Shown: positions 1 through 8,655 of the stretch, piece by piece
Numbering within the stretch: the first letter of the stretch is position 1
Layout: each line of letters begins with the position of its first letter
Assembly (NCBI GenBank): GCA_014238195.1
Contig: JABABO010000101.1
Coordinates: 1-20,673, forward strand
DNA length: 20,673 nucleotides
Direction: 5' to 3'
From: Kordiimonadaceae bacterium
Lineage (GTDB): Bacteria > Pseudomonadota > Alphaproteobacteria > Sphingomonadales > Kordiimonadaceae
The notes under the pieces: model-generated
Told to the model about the DNA's origin: nothing
Database searches by the model: none
What the model saw: only the letters and a program-made list of their open reading frames with translations
Made by a program: the position numbers and the translations under genes

Positions 1-2727
1 ACTGGCTCAGTCACCGAAGATGGCAACCTGACCGTTTCAAACACGCTGACAGTCCGCGACGTTGACACGGATGAAGACGTGTTTATCCCAGTGCTAGGGA
101 CCCCAGGCTTTTATGGCAGCTTGGAAATTGATGAAACTGGCAACTGGACCTACACACTCAATAATACAAGCGACGCGGTTCAGGGCCTTACCCAAGATGA
201 AACTGTCGCAGATATCTTTGCAGTGACCTCTGCCGATGGCACAGCGCAGAAAAACATCACGGTCACCATCACAGGGAAAAGCGAAGGGCTTACGCTCACC
301 GGTGGAAGTGGCCCCGATACACTGACTGGCGGCGACGGGAGTGACACTATTACTGGCAACGGCGGCGATGACATCCTGAAAGGCGGTGCGGGCAGTGATG
401 TCTTTGTTTATGATATCTTTATCGACGGTGACACGATTATCAATGCTGGGAATGATACTATTCTGGACTTTGTTAACAGCCAAGATGTGATTGATGTCAG
501 GGCGCTTAATCCCTACATATTAGATTATAATTTTGGCGTTGATGTTTTTGCGGTTTCCAAAGCCGCAGATGGGTCAGTAAAACTTGATATTACATTGTTT
601 GGCAGTGGCTTAGGTCGCCTTGATCCATTCAGTATTGTCTTTGCCAATCTAAATTACGATGAAATTAAAGCTGAAATTGGCGATGCTGAAATCGTACAGG
701 GCCGAGAAGATGGCACATTACGCTTAGTGACAACCCAAGCAGAACTTGCTGCGATCAATAGAGCCAAAGACGCCGTTTACACAGAAATACTAGAAGATTC
801 CGCGTCCAACGGTGGGTCTGATAATTTCAATGGTATTAAAGTAACCAGTGATCAACTAGCGCTGATCGCTGATCGGGTCATTGTTGATGATGCATCGTAT
901 GAAAGCCGATATCAGGCTGCCATAAAGGCCGAGACTGGATTTTCAAACTTGCCAACTCTTGCAGAAATTCAGGGGGTCATCAACACCGTTAACGCTAATT
1001 TTCTTTGGATAGATCATGACGCCGTTGATGAAATGGAGCAACTGTTAGAGACTACGGGCACAGACGCAGCCGAGTTTGAAGACTTGCTGAATAACTTCAG
1101 CACAACAGTAAGCTATACTCTAGCCAACGGTAATCCATTCGCCAGTGAATTAATCCTTGTGCTTAATCAGGCTTTGAATATCGCGATGAGCAAATGGGAA
1201 ATAGAATCTAAATTGATAGAAATGATGCAAGATGCTTATGATAGTATTGTCCGCAATATCGGTGGTGGGGGCACCAGCCGCAGTGAAACAATCAACTTAG
1301 GTGACGCTGTGGAACCGCAGCTTGTTCATGCTCAGGGCGGCGATGACGACGTCACAGGCGGCAGCGGCGACGACACCCTAGTCGGTGGAACAGGTAATGA
1401 TACGCTGACGGGCGGTGACGGTGACGACACCTTTGTCTTTTATGCCGAGAGTGACGATGGCAGCAGCGGCGATGCCGCTGAAAACAACATCACTGTCGTT
1501 GCATACAGCGGTGAGACTAATACCGTTGAAACTGCCATCCAGCATGATGTTATCAATGACTTCCAGGCTGGCGCTGGCAGCCAAGATATCATCGAGGTTT
1601 ATGGTTTCTTCACCAGCTATAATGACCTTATGAACGCGGCGAGCGATGACGGGAATGGCAATGTCGCGATTAGCTTTGATACCACGAATAAGCTGACGCT
1701 ATCAGGGGTTAGCTTGGCTGATCTGCATGCGGATGATTTCAACATCATCGCCAGCGAAAATGTCGCAGCAAGTTTTGATGGTGAGTTATCCACTGCCTTT
1801 GATAGTAATGTCGGCTGGTCGCTTGGCAAAGCCTTAGTGATTGATGCGAACGGCGCGGACGAGAGCAAATTTATAGCCAGCATCAGCGATGGTGATTATG
1901 GTCGTTTTGATCTGTCAGAAGATGGCTATTGGTTTTATGATTTAGACGAAAATTTAGCCGCTGTCCAAAACCTTGTTGAAGATGCAACGCTGACAGATAC
2001 AACAACCGTTTATTCTGCCGATAATACAGCTGTAACCCTGACGGTCACTATTGTTGGGGTTCAACAGTTTGAAAGCTTAACGCTGATTGGTGGCGATGGT
2101 TCTGATATGCTAACAGGCGGCCACGGCCACGACAGCATCACCGACAATGACGGTGATGATACACTGATAGGCGGCGGCGGTGATGATACCCTGAAAGGCG
2201 GCCTAGGCAATGATCTTTTAGACGCTGGTGCAGGTCATGATGCGCTGGAAGGCGGCAAGGGGCGAGATACACTTGCTGGCGGCGACGGCAGTGACACGCT
2301 TGATGGGATGAGCTCCCACGATGTGCTCGACGGTGATGGCGGTGATGATACACTCTACGGCGGTAACGGCCATGACACAGTTTCGGGCGGCACTGGCAAT
2401 GATGGCATTGAGGGCCAAGCGGGTAATGACAATCTCGCAGGCGGTGAAGGCAATGATACCTTAGAAGGCGGTTCAGGCGCAGATACGTTTATTTTCCAAA
2501 CAAATTCTGGCAACGATACCGTGTCTGACTTTGATGTGACCGAGGGCGATATCATTGACCTGTCAAGTGCTAACACGGGCTATCACAGCCTAGATGATCT
2601 AAGCATAAACGCAGTAAACAGTCAGAATGGTTTGTTGATTGATTTGGGCGATGGGAACTCGCTGTTCCTTGAAAATATAACGTTAGACGACTTGCAAAAT
2701 ACCCCGAGTAACGCTTTCATCTTTTAA
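1..2727 (+). CDS. Large VCBS/RTX repeat protein, probable type I secreted adhesin-like protein (5' end outside window)
   Basis: The frame is open from base 1, so this is the C-terminal 908 residues of a longer protein. In window numbering there is a VCBS-like domain (about 1-95), four RTX nonapeptides of the GGxGxDxLx type (about 101-136) followed by a serralysin-C-like cap (ILDFVNSQDVIDV), a roughly 200-residue non-repeat region that looks helical (about 234-430), a second four-repeat RTX block (about 444-480) with cap (VINDFQAGAG), a second VCBS-like domain (about 589-685), about 15 RTX repeats (about 697-834) and a C-terminal tail ending in Phe-Ile-Phe. RTX repeats bind Ca2+ and fold after export, and the uncleaved C-terminal tail is the usual type I secretion signal. 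The modules are seen directly; secretion and an adhesin role are inferred. It converges on the S9 genes. No enzymatic domain is visible. The VCBS-like part resembles that at the right edge of the window, so this may be another paralog of that family. Confidence 0.85.
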   Translation, partial: TGSVTEDGNLTVSNTLTVRDVDTDEDVFIPVLGTPGFYGSLEIDETGNWTYTLNNTSDAVQGLTQDETVADIFAVTSADGTAQKNITVTITGKSEGLTLTGGSGPDTLTGGDGSDTITGNGGDDILKGGAGSDVFVYDIFIDGDTIINAGNDTILDFVNSQDVIDVRALNPYILDYNFGVDVFAVSKAADGSVKLDITLFGSGLGRLDPFSIVFANLNYDEIKAEIGDAEIVQGREDGTLRLVTTQAELAAINRAKDAVYTEILEDSASNGGSDNFNGIKVTSDQLALIADRVIVDDASYESRYQAAIKAETGFSNLPTLAEIQGVINTVNANFLWIDHDAVDEMEQLLETTGTDAAEFEDLLNNFSTTVSYTLANGNPFASELILVLNQALNIAMSKWEIESKLIEMMQDAYDSIVRNIGGGGTSRSETINLGDAVEPQLVHAQGGDDDVTGGSGDDTLVGGTGNDTLTGGDGDDTFVFYAESDDGSSGDAAENNITVVAYSGETNTVETAIQHDVINDFQAGAGSQDIIEVYGFFTSYNDLMNAASDDGNGNVAISFDTTNKLTLSGVSLADLHADDFNIIASENVAASFDGELSTAFDSNVGWSLGKALVIDANGADESKFIASISDGDYGRFDLSEDGYWFYDLDENLAAVQNLVEDATLTDTTTVYSADNTAVTLTVTIVGVQQFESLTLIGGDGSDMLTGGHGHDSITDNDGDDTLIGGGGDDTLKGGLGNDLLDAGAGHDALEGGKGRDTLAGGDGSDTLDGMSSHDVLDGDGGDDTLYGGNGHDTVSGGTGNDGIEGQAGNDNLAGGEGNDTLEGGSGADTFIFQTNSGNDTVSDFDVTEGDIIDLSSANTGYHSLDDLSINAVNSQNGLLIDLGDGNSLFLENITLDDLQNTPSNAFIF
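301..408 (+). repeat. RTX nonapeptide array 1 (about 4 repeats)
   Basis: This segment encodes consecutive GGSGPDTLT, GGDGSDTIT, GNGGDDILK and GGAGSD units, the classic Ca2+-binding parallel beta-roll motif. A cap of the form DTILDFVNSQDVIDV follows, as in serralysin C-terminal domains. Confidence 0.85.
1330..1440 (+). repeat. RTX nonapeptide array 2 (about 4 repeats)
   Basis: The units GGDDDVT, GGSGDDTLV, GGTGNDTLT and GGDGDDTFVF are followed by a DVINDFQAGAG cap. The same array-plus-cap layout is used three times in this protein. Confidence 0.85.
2089..2500 (+). repeat. RTX nonapeptide array 3 (about 15 repeats)
   Basis: About fifteen GGxGxDxLx units run from GGDGSDMLT to GGSGADTFIF. One unit is degenerate (GMSSHDVLD). 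A DTVSDFDVTEGDIIDL cap and the C-terminal tail follow. Confidence 0.9.
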
Positions 2728-2755
2728 TCTGTTTATGTGTAATAGGCCCGATATG

Positions 2756-2795
2756 ATCTGACAGTTACCGATTTTTCAATTCGTGACTGTCAGAT
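2756..2795. terminator. Long perfect hairpin between convergent genes
   Basis: ATCTGACAGTTAC at 2756-2768 pairs with GTGACTGTCAGAT at 2783-2795: 13 pairs including one G-T wobble, around a 14-base T-rich loop. It lies in the 121-bp gap between a plus-strand stop and a minus-strand stop, the usual place for a bidirectional terminator. No T tract follows on either strand, so it is not a textbook Rho-independent terminator. It could instead stabilise the 3' ends or be a protein-binding site. Confidence 0.45.
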
Positions 2796-2848
2796 AAAGT
2801 CTGAACTCATATATATAAGTTATGCAATGATCTTAGAGATTCACTCCC

Positions 2849-4930
2849 TCACTGACTGCTTTTTGTCATTTTGGGCATTTTAGATATTTTACCGCTTTTA
2901 TCCGCCGCTAACATAAGTGGCGTGGGGTTGACTTTCAATAGCCATGCCTCGACAAGCGCTAAAAATTGCCGATCATCCTTATCTGCATCATAAAGATCTT
3001 TGCCCTTTGATTCTTCGATTTCCAGATAATCAAATTGCTTTTTGGATTTTGACAAGGCTTTGACAAACTGGCGCATATGTTTCACATTGTAGTATGAATC
3101 TTCCCAATGATAAATCAATACAGGGGCTTTAATATCCTTCACAAACTTTATGGGAGAGATGCTATCAAGCTCCTTTTTCTTAAGATCCCCTGCAACTTTA
3201 GTATAGTCATCGTTATCCTCATTATAGGCTTTTTGGTCTTTCAACATTTTTCGAATATTAACAGGCCCGTCACGAGATACGGCACATGAAAATAAGTCAT
3301 TTTCTTTCGCGACAGCTAACAAGGCCGCATATCCCGCATAGTTGCGGCCCATAATACAGATACGGCCCTCTAATGCGTGCCCTTCATCAATAAGCCATTC
3401 AGCAGCATCGTTAAGATCATTTTGCATATCACGGCCCCACTCACCGCGCCCAAGCGCCCGGAAACGTTGCCCAAATCCGCCTGATCCGCGATAATTAGGT
3501 TGGAACACACCATACCCACGGTTGGTAAGAAACTGAACAGTACGATCCCAGCCGACAGAATCACTGTCACCAGGAGATGTGTGAGGCAACATGATGAAAG
3601 GAATAGGCGACCCATCGTTTAAACGCGGTTTTGTTAGAACAGCGCTAATCGTCAAGCCATCGCGGGTTTCATAAAAAAAATCCTCCATTTCTGAGAGTTG
3701 TTCAGGGTTTAATGAAAAAAGCCGTGATCCCAAATAACTGATATGCTTAGCAGGGACGTCATAATAATAGTATGATCCTGCATCTCTTTCGCTGCCAGAT
3801 ATGATAAGCATGGTCTTTTCATCGTCGCTGGTTGATCGTATGGAAAAACCAGTTTTTAGGGCTTTTGCGATGCGTGAGCGCGTCGCACCATACTCTTTAT
3901 CAAGATAATTAATTCTTGCCCCGTCTTCCATATATCTAGCGCCGATAACCTTACCCTTCTCATAGGAATAGTTAATGCCAGTGACATCTACCCTATCATG
4001 GGCAAAGACCAAATCCCCTAATGTTCCACTGGCAATATCAAAGCGATAAACAGCCATACGCCCTGTCGCTAGCGAGGAAAGTACGTAAAATTCGTTGTCT
4101 TCAGCCCCAAACTGTAAGGGGGTAAATTTACCTTCTTCAAATAATTCGTTATCACTGAGCACTTTCCAGTCGTCTTCGCCGCGACCACGGATGATCATCA
4201 CACTGTCGCCTTTACGGTCATAGCCATAACCAAACCGAATGTGGCCTTTATGATCAGCATACCAATCATGAAATTTGAAGCGTTTAATTTTTGGCCCTTT
4301 TAAATATCTTTCCAATGCCCCAGTTTTGATGTTGAGTTTAAAAACATCGTCTATGGAGCCTTCATGATATTCTTGTATCCAATTACGTTTTCTAGATTTT
4401 CCAACCAGAATATGGTCAGGATCATCACGTAACAGCGATATGATATCCGCATTATCAATATGTCTCAGGTTGCGGTTTTTGCTGCCGCCGTCCGTGCGTA
4501 AGCTATTAAAAGCGCTGCCATCGGATTTCATGCTCATTAAGACTTCGGACCAAACATAATCACGTGTTCTGCCAAGACGCGATTTTTGCCTAAGTGTGAA
4601 AACAAGCCAGTCTTCGTTCGCCCATTTAAGGCCTATAGGGTAAGCATCCCGACTAAAGGGGATATGCGTATAAGTTTTAAACTTGTCCTCAACGAAATGA
4701 CCAATCGCTATCAAAAGTTTATCATCCTGAGGCACAATAAAAGCAATATCCTTGCCGTTTGGGGATAATTGCATATCTTTGATTTCCCATTCACCCGTAA
4801 ATTCATCGACCGTGTAAATGGCTTGCTTGGAATTTCCGCTTGCTGTTTCTTCAGCTATCACAAGACTAGCTGAAAGTAATACGGCCAGCAGTAATCCAAA
4901 AGAATATCTGATCAAATGAAGTTTCCTCAT
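2849..4930 (-). CDS. Catalytically dead S9 (prolyl oligopeptidase-like) exported pseudopeptidase
   Basis: A 693-residue protein with a signal peptide (MRKLHLIRYSFGLLLAVLL, probable cleavage near Ala26), an N-terminal propeller region and a C-terminal alpha/beta-hydrolase domain (about 420-670). It aligns closely with the upstream neighbour (compare QFLTNRGYGVFQPNYRGSGG with QFLVSRGYAVLQPNFRGSSG), yet all active-site elements are changed. The oxyanion HGGP is HTSP (450-453). The GGSYGG nucleophile elbow is GRNYAG, with Asn530 in place of Ser. The HGDQD acid loop is HWEDS (608-612), with Ser at the Asp position. The GLGH histidine segment reads SKGK, and no His occurs after it. The reading frame is intact, which argues for a kept non-catalytic role such as binding, scaffolding or regulating its partner. 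Its ATG overlaps the upstream stop as ATGA, with GGGAG about 8 nt before. Family assignment is firm; loss of peptidase activity is a strong inference. Confidence 0.9.
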   Translation of the reverse strand: MRKLHLIRYSFGLLLAVLLSASLVIAEETASGNSKQAIYTVDEFTGEWEIKDMQLSPNGKDIAFIVPQDDKLLIAIGHFVEDKFKTYTHIPFSRDAYPIGLKWANEDWLVFTLRQKSRLGRTRDYVWSEVLMSMKSDGSAFNSLRTDGGSKNRNLRHIDNADIISLLRDDPDHILVGKSRKRNWIQEYHEGSIDDVFKLNIKTGALERYLKGPKIKRFKFHDWYADHKGHIRFGYGYDRKGDSVMIIRGRGEDDWKVLSDNELFEEGKFTPLQFGAEDNEFYVLSSLATGRMAVYRFDIASGTLGDLVFAHDRVDVTGINYSYEKGKVIGARYMEDGARINYLDKEYGATRSRIAKALKTGFSIRSTSDDEKTMLIISGSERDAGSYYYYDVPAKHISYLGSRLFSLNPEQLSEMEDFFYETRDGLTISAVLTKPRLNDGSPIPFIMLPHTSPGDSDSVGWDRTVQFLTNRGYGVFQPNYRGSGGFGQRFRALGRGEWGRDMQNDLNDAAEWLIDEGHALEGRICIMGRNYAGYAALLAVAKENDLFSCAVSRDGPVNIRKMLKDQKAYNEDNDDYTKVAGDLKKKELDSISPIKFVKDIKAPVLIYHWEDSYYNVKHMRQFVKALSKSKKQFDYLEIEESKGKDLYDADKDDRQFLALVEAWLLKVNPTPLMLAADKSGKISKMPKMTKSSQ

Positions 4931-7017
4931 TTTTCAACTCCCATAATCTTGCTGCGCTCTTCGCCCAGGTGTGCATCTGAAGGATTGTATTTATTTAAAA
5001 AAACTTCTATTTCACGAAGAAATTTTCTTCTAGATTTCGCGGTTGCTAAACTATGGCCCAAGCCTGCAAATTCTTGATAATAGAAAGGCGCTGGATTTTT
5101 GCGTTTATTTAAAGCTTTAACCATTATGCGAGATTGATCAATAAACACGATGTCATCTTGGTCCCCGTGCATTAATAGTAAAGGGCGTGTGATAGCTTTT
5201 GCCTGAAATACGGGTGATATTTCTTTTAGCTCGCGGCCTGATTTTCCGTCTGTAACCCTCCAGTACCAAGCATAATCTTTGTCCCACATATTGTCCTGTT
5301 TAAGAAGGCGTTTCAGGTCAGTGGCGGGGGCAAAAGAAACAGCACAGCGAAAAAGATCACTATCTTGCACTAAGCCCATAAGCGCCGCGTATCCCCCATA
5401 ACTGCCGCCTAAAATACAAATGCGATCAGGGTCGGCAATTCCTTCTGAAACAAGCCACTTTGCGCCGTCTGCAACATCTTGTTGCATGTCGTCACCCCAC
5501 TCCCCATATCCCATCGATAAGTAACGGCTCCCATGCCCAGATGACCCCCGAAAGTTAGGCTGTAAAACCGCATATCCACGGCTCACCAGAAACTGCACCC
5601 AATAATTCCAATCTTTGTAATCACGTACATAAGGGCCACCATGCGGCAGAACAATGGCAGGTAAGTTTGGGTTTTGCGCAGTATCCTCAGGCAGCGTTAA
5701 ATATCCAGGAATTTCTAAACCATCCCGGGCTCGGTAAGAAATACTTTGCATGGGCGCCATATCATCAGCTTTGATCCATGGGGCGGGTTCGGGCAATTCT
5801 ATCGCTTGACCTGTGTCATCAAAAAATAGCCAGGGTTTTCCCATGCTGCGTTCATCACCAGTCCATATTATCTGTCGCTTTTTTGCTTGATCCTGCTGCC
5901 CAAAGTAAACATGCTTGCTATCAACGGCAGCTTTGATTTTATCAAGCCGCTGAGTAAATTCCTCGTCCAGAATTTTTAATTGATATTCGTCATCATAATA
6001 GGATATCGCCTGAATCCGACTATGATCTTTAGAGAAAAACAATTCTCTGGCATTGGCTGTTTGGTGCCCAAAGACTTTTCCTTTTAAGCGACCACGCTTT
6101 AGGCTGAATCGGTAAATCACAGAGAACCCAGTGGCGTGCGATGAAGACACATATAAAATATCTGGATCAGCGCCGAAGACTATCGGAAAGAATTTTCCTC
6201 GCTTAAACAAATCATTGTCGTGTAATCTAGTCCAAGGACTGTTGGCATCTTTGCGGACAAGGATGACAGGCTCATCATCTTTGCCGATTTCACCAAATCC
6301 CATACGAATAACGCCAGTTTGATCTGGTACCCAGCTAAACATCCTAGCATTTGCGATACCATGATCTGGTGTTACTTGCTGCATATCACCTGTGTCAATA
6401 TTCATCCTAAAAATGTCGCTTACAATATCCAGTTCGTTACTGTTGCGCTTTTCTGGGGTTTGCTCAATACGAATAAGCAGCACATAATTAGGCTCCATTG
6501 GTAAAAAGTGCAGTAGTTGAAAAGAAACTGCATGAACTGGTTTGCGCCGGCGACCTTTTCGGCCTCGCTTTTTCTTGCGGCTGGGTTTTTCTTCCCATAA
6601 TATTTTTTTGTTACTGCCATCAGAATTCATCGCCCAAACGCTGACCCAAGGCTCTTCTTCTCTGAAAGGTAACTTACCGATATACCGTGTATCATGGCCG
6701 AATATTTTATCGTTGCTCAGCCAGAAAGCCCCCGCTTCATGAATATCTTTATCAATCAAATGCTGATATGTTGTCTCTAATCCTGAGTGATTTATTCTGG
6801 ATATTACGAAAAAACGATCTTTCCCAACAGCTTTCTGAAATAATAAGTTCTTCCCACTCGGGGACAGTGAAAAATTTTCGACTTGTGGGGCGCGGGCAAA
6901 ATCATTCACACTAGGCACTGAAGCATAGCTTTTATCAGAGACAATCAGTGAACTCAGATAAAACACCGCACAAACGAACCAGCCAATTTTTAAAATCCCC
7001 TGCACAACCCCCACCAT
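4927..7017 (-). CDS. S9-family serine peptidase (prolyl oligopeptidase / acylaminoacyl-peptidase type), exported
   Basis: This is a 696-residue protein from the chosen ATG. An in-frame GTG lies 12 bases upstream (7029), but the ATG has AGAGGGTG at better spacing and begins directly before a signal peptide (hydrophobic run ILKIGWFVCAVFYLSSLIV, then SYA). An N-terminal beta-propeller-like region (about 40-410) precedes an alpha/beta-hydrolase domain (about 420-680). The catalytic set is complete: oxyanion HGGP at 459-462, nucleophile Ser539 in GGSYGGY, Asp621 in HGDQD and His655 in GLGHS. Enzymes of this family cleave short peptides in the periplasm or at the surface, often as dipeptidyl or acylaminoacyl peptidases; the exact specificity cannot be read here. 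A basic stretch (KKKRGRKGRRRK, about residues 147-158) is unusual for an exported protein. It is first in a two-gene operon with its inactive paralog. Confidence 0.93.
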   Translation of the reverse strand: MVGVVQGILKIGWFVCAVFYLSSLIVSDKSYASVPSVNDFARAPQVENFSLSPSGKNLLFQKAVGKDRFFVISRINHSGLETTYQHLIDKDIHEAGAFWLSNDKIFGHDTRYIGKLPFREEEPWVSVWAMNSDGSNKKILWEEKPSRKKKRGRKGRRRKPVHAVSFQLLHFLPMEPNYVLLIRIEQTPEKRNSNELDIVSDIFRMNIDTGDMQQVTPDHGIANARMFSWVPDQTGVIRMGFGEIGKDDEPVILVRKDANSPWTRLHDNDLFKRGKFFPIVFGADPDILYVSSSHATGFSVIYRFSLKRGRLKGKVFGHQTANARELFFSKDHSRIQAISYYDDEYQLKILDEEFTQRLDKIKAAVDSKHVYFGQQDQAKKRQIIWTGDERSMGKPWLFFDDTGQAIELPEPAPWIKADDMAPMQSISYRARDGLEIPGYLTLPEDTAQNPNLPAIVLPHGGPYVRDYKDWNYWVQFLVSRGYAVLQPNFRGSSGHGSRYLSMGYGEWGDDMQQDVADGAKWLVSEGIADPDRICILGGSYGGYAALMGLVQDSDLFRCAVSFAPATDLKRLLKQDNMWDKDYAWYWRVTDGKSGRELKEISPVFQAKAITRPLLLMHGDQDDIVFIDQSRIMVKALNKRKNPAPFYYQEFAGLGHSLATAKSRRKFLREIEVFLNKYNPSDAHLGEERSKIMGVEK

Positions 7018-7415
7018 AAACCCAATCACCCTCTAGCCTGAAATATACTTGCTTCATCTAAAATAGTGTTCAAAATAAAATCTAGCAACATTTAATTGTG
7101 AAAGTGTATCGTCATAGAATGCTTATGGGTTTAGTTCCTAGTTCTTTTGGCTTACACAATAATAAATTTGAAGGGCTTGAAGGGGTAGATCTATAGGCAG
7201 TATATATCAGGTTAATGCCAAGATAACGGGTGCTATCAGGAAAGAATTTCGCGCAGTACCGTTCTGACTATTTTTCTAACGGTCGTAAGGCTTTAGATGG
7301 ATTTTTCAGTGACCTAACGCAATTCACAAAAGCCCCTTTGCGATACGCGTGCGATACACGGGATGCAAATATTTTAACTGGAACTTCCCGGAAGTGATTG
7401 TTTTTATTAGTTAAA
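7018..7415. other. Intergenic stretch between the S9 operon and tRNA-Val
   Basis: No credible gene was found on either strand. It holds the candidate S9 promoter, an 11-bp unit in tandem (tgcgatacgcg then tgcgatacacg, 7339-7360, one mismatch), and a small hairpin acttc-ccg-gaagt (7383-7395) followed by a T run on the plus strand (7401-7405). This resembles a weak plus-strand terminator with no obvious upstream gene. Confidence 0.5.
7060..7088 (-). promoter_or_regulatory. Candidate promoter of the S9 gene pair
   Basis: Reading the minus strand, TTGCTA (7088-7083) is followed by 17 bases and TATTTT (7065-7060), about 43 bases before the ATG. Both boxes deviate from the sigma-70 consensus and the region is AT-rich, so this is only a candidate. 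Confidence 0.3.
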
Positions 7416-7491
7416 TGGTGGTCGGTACTGGGTTCGAACCAGCGACCTCTTCGATGTCAACGAAACGCTCTACCAACTGAGCTAACCGACC
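7416..7491 (-). tRNA. tRNA-Val (anticodon GAC)
   Basis: The minus strand folds as a full 76-nt cloverleaf. The acceptor stem GGTCGGT/ACCGACC is perfect. The D stem is GCTC/GAGC, the anticodon stem TTTCG/CGAAG closes the loop TTGACAT with anticodon GAC, and the T stem GCTGG/CCAGT closes TTCGAAC. The discriminator is A and CCA is encoded. It reads GUC and GUU valine codons. It stands alone between divergently arranged protein genes. Confidence 0.97.
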
Positions 7492-7603
7492 TGAGACTAT
7501 TTATCACTTTAGTAACTTGATTGGACCTGTTTATAACGCTTGCGGCGCAGGGTGCAAGAACAAAATGAGCAAGCTAAATGTCACCTAGGATTATACATAA
7601 GCC

Positions 7604-7632
7604 TCGCTTCTATATTAGAATCGCTATATAAT
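7604..7632 (+). promoter_or_regulatory. Candidate promoter of the N-formylglutamate amidohydrolase gene
   Basis: A consensus TATAAT (-10) lies at 7627-7632, about 38 bases before the ATG. The -35 position 17 bases upstream (TCGCTT, 7604-7609) is poor. The ATG is preceded by AGG six bases upstream. Confidence 0.35.
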
Positions 7633-7670
7633 TGTTTCACCACACCAGCAGCAGAGAAATATAGGTTAAT

Positions 7671-8600
7671 ATGAACGACGCCCCATCATATCCTGAAGCT
7701 CCAGACGCTTTTATTTTAAAGCGTTGCCAAGGCCGCTTTCAAGAAACGCCCACTGTGCCTTATTTGTTTGTCGTACCGCATAGCGGGCGTTATTACCCAC
7801 CCAATTTCTTGCTAACTAGCCAATTATCTGAAGCAAAACTTCGTCAATCTGAGGATGCTTTTGTCGACAATTTATATGACGCCATTCCTGAATTGGGTGC
7901 ACATATGTTGGTTGCTACACACGCCCGTTCCTACCTAGACCTGAACCGTGCCGTTAATGAGTTAGAGCCTGACATGTTCGCCCCAGCATTGGAGGGAAAC
8001 CACCTAGACCAAAGCCCCAGAGTAAAAGCAGGCCTTGGCACCATTCCGCGCATCGTTGCCGCAGGTGAAAACATTTATAACAAACCCATTCCTGCACGGG
8101 AAGCCATACACCGTGTGCAAACTTTGCATGTCCCTTTTCATAGGGCCATTAAAAAACACTTGCAGTACCTCAAAGATATTTTTGGATATGCAGTGCTGAT
8201 CGATTGCCATTCTATGCCAAGCAGTTACGCTGGCGCGACCGGCCAGAAACAACAAAAATGGTCGATAAACAAACCAAATACAACTGATGGGAAAGTGATT
8301 CTTGGCAATTGCTGGGGGCGCTCGTGCGATAATGCCCTTACCTCTATGTTAGAAAGCTTGATGCTTCATGAACGTTTTCAGGTGCGCCGTAATGTCCCTT
8401 ATGCTGGTGGGTTTATCACGAAAAATTACGGTAATCCACAGGATGGTATTCATGCGATACAAATCGAGCTGTGCCGTAGTCTTTATATGGATGAAGAAAA
8501 TCTAGAACTGCTACCACGTTTCTTGGATATAAAGGCTCGCTTAACAAAAGTGTTTAAAGCTTTGTTCGCCTCATCGATTATGCAAAATGCGGCTGAGTAG
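7671..8600 (+). CDS. N-formylglutamate amidohydrolase family protein
   Basis: A 309-residue cytosolic protein, close to the usual family length. Family motifs are PHSG near residues 36-39, DLNR at 90-93, and DCHSM at 178-182, where Asp178 and His180 are likely metal or catalytic residues. The family hydrolyses N-formyl-L-glutamate to formate and glutamate, in some bacteria as the last step of histidine breakdown. No hut genes lie nearby, so a role in histidine use is not supported by context. Many alphaproteobacteria carry stand-alone members whose substrate is unproven. Monocistronic here. The fold and family call is solid, the substrate is from family knowledge only. Confidence 0.88.
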   Translation: MNDAPSYPEAPDAFILKRCQGRFQETPTVPYLFVVPHSGRYYPPNFLLTSQLSEAKLRQSEDAFVDNLYDAIPELGAHMLVATHARSYLDLNRAVNELEPDMFAPALEGNHLDQSPRVKAGLGTIPRIVAAGENIYNKPIPAREAIHRVQTLHVPFHRAIKKHLQYLKDIFGYAVLIDCHSMPSSYAGATGQKQQKWSINKPNTTDGKVILGNCWGRSCDNALTSMLESLMLHERFQVRRNVPYAGGFITKNYGNPQDGIHAIQIELCRSLYMDEENLELLPRFLDIKARLTKVFKALFASSIMQNAAE

Positions 8601-8655
8601 AGTTAATAGAATTCGGGCTCAATATTTTAATTGGATATAGCATGTTGGATGTAAC

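Noticed and set aside
79..81. GTG at 79 as a true start codon
   Set aside because: The frame is open to base 1 and encodes the beginning of the same VCBS-like domain (TGSVTEDGNLTVSNTLTV), so the gene starts outside the window.
94..483. Minus-strand open frames opposite the RTX and FG-GAP regions
   Set aside because: They mirror the repetitive plus-strand coding sequence; they lack family features and ribosome-binding sites.
7018..7029. GTG at 7029 as start of the active S9 gene
   Set aside because: The Shine-Dalgarno-like AGAGG directly abuts the GTG, whereas the ATG at 7017 has suitable spacing and leads directly into the signal peptide.
7339..7360. Tandem 11-bp unit near the tRNA 3' end as a possible integration scar
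   Set aside because: Only two copies, no integrase gene or remnant recognised, and no second copy of the tRNA end in the window.
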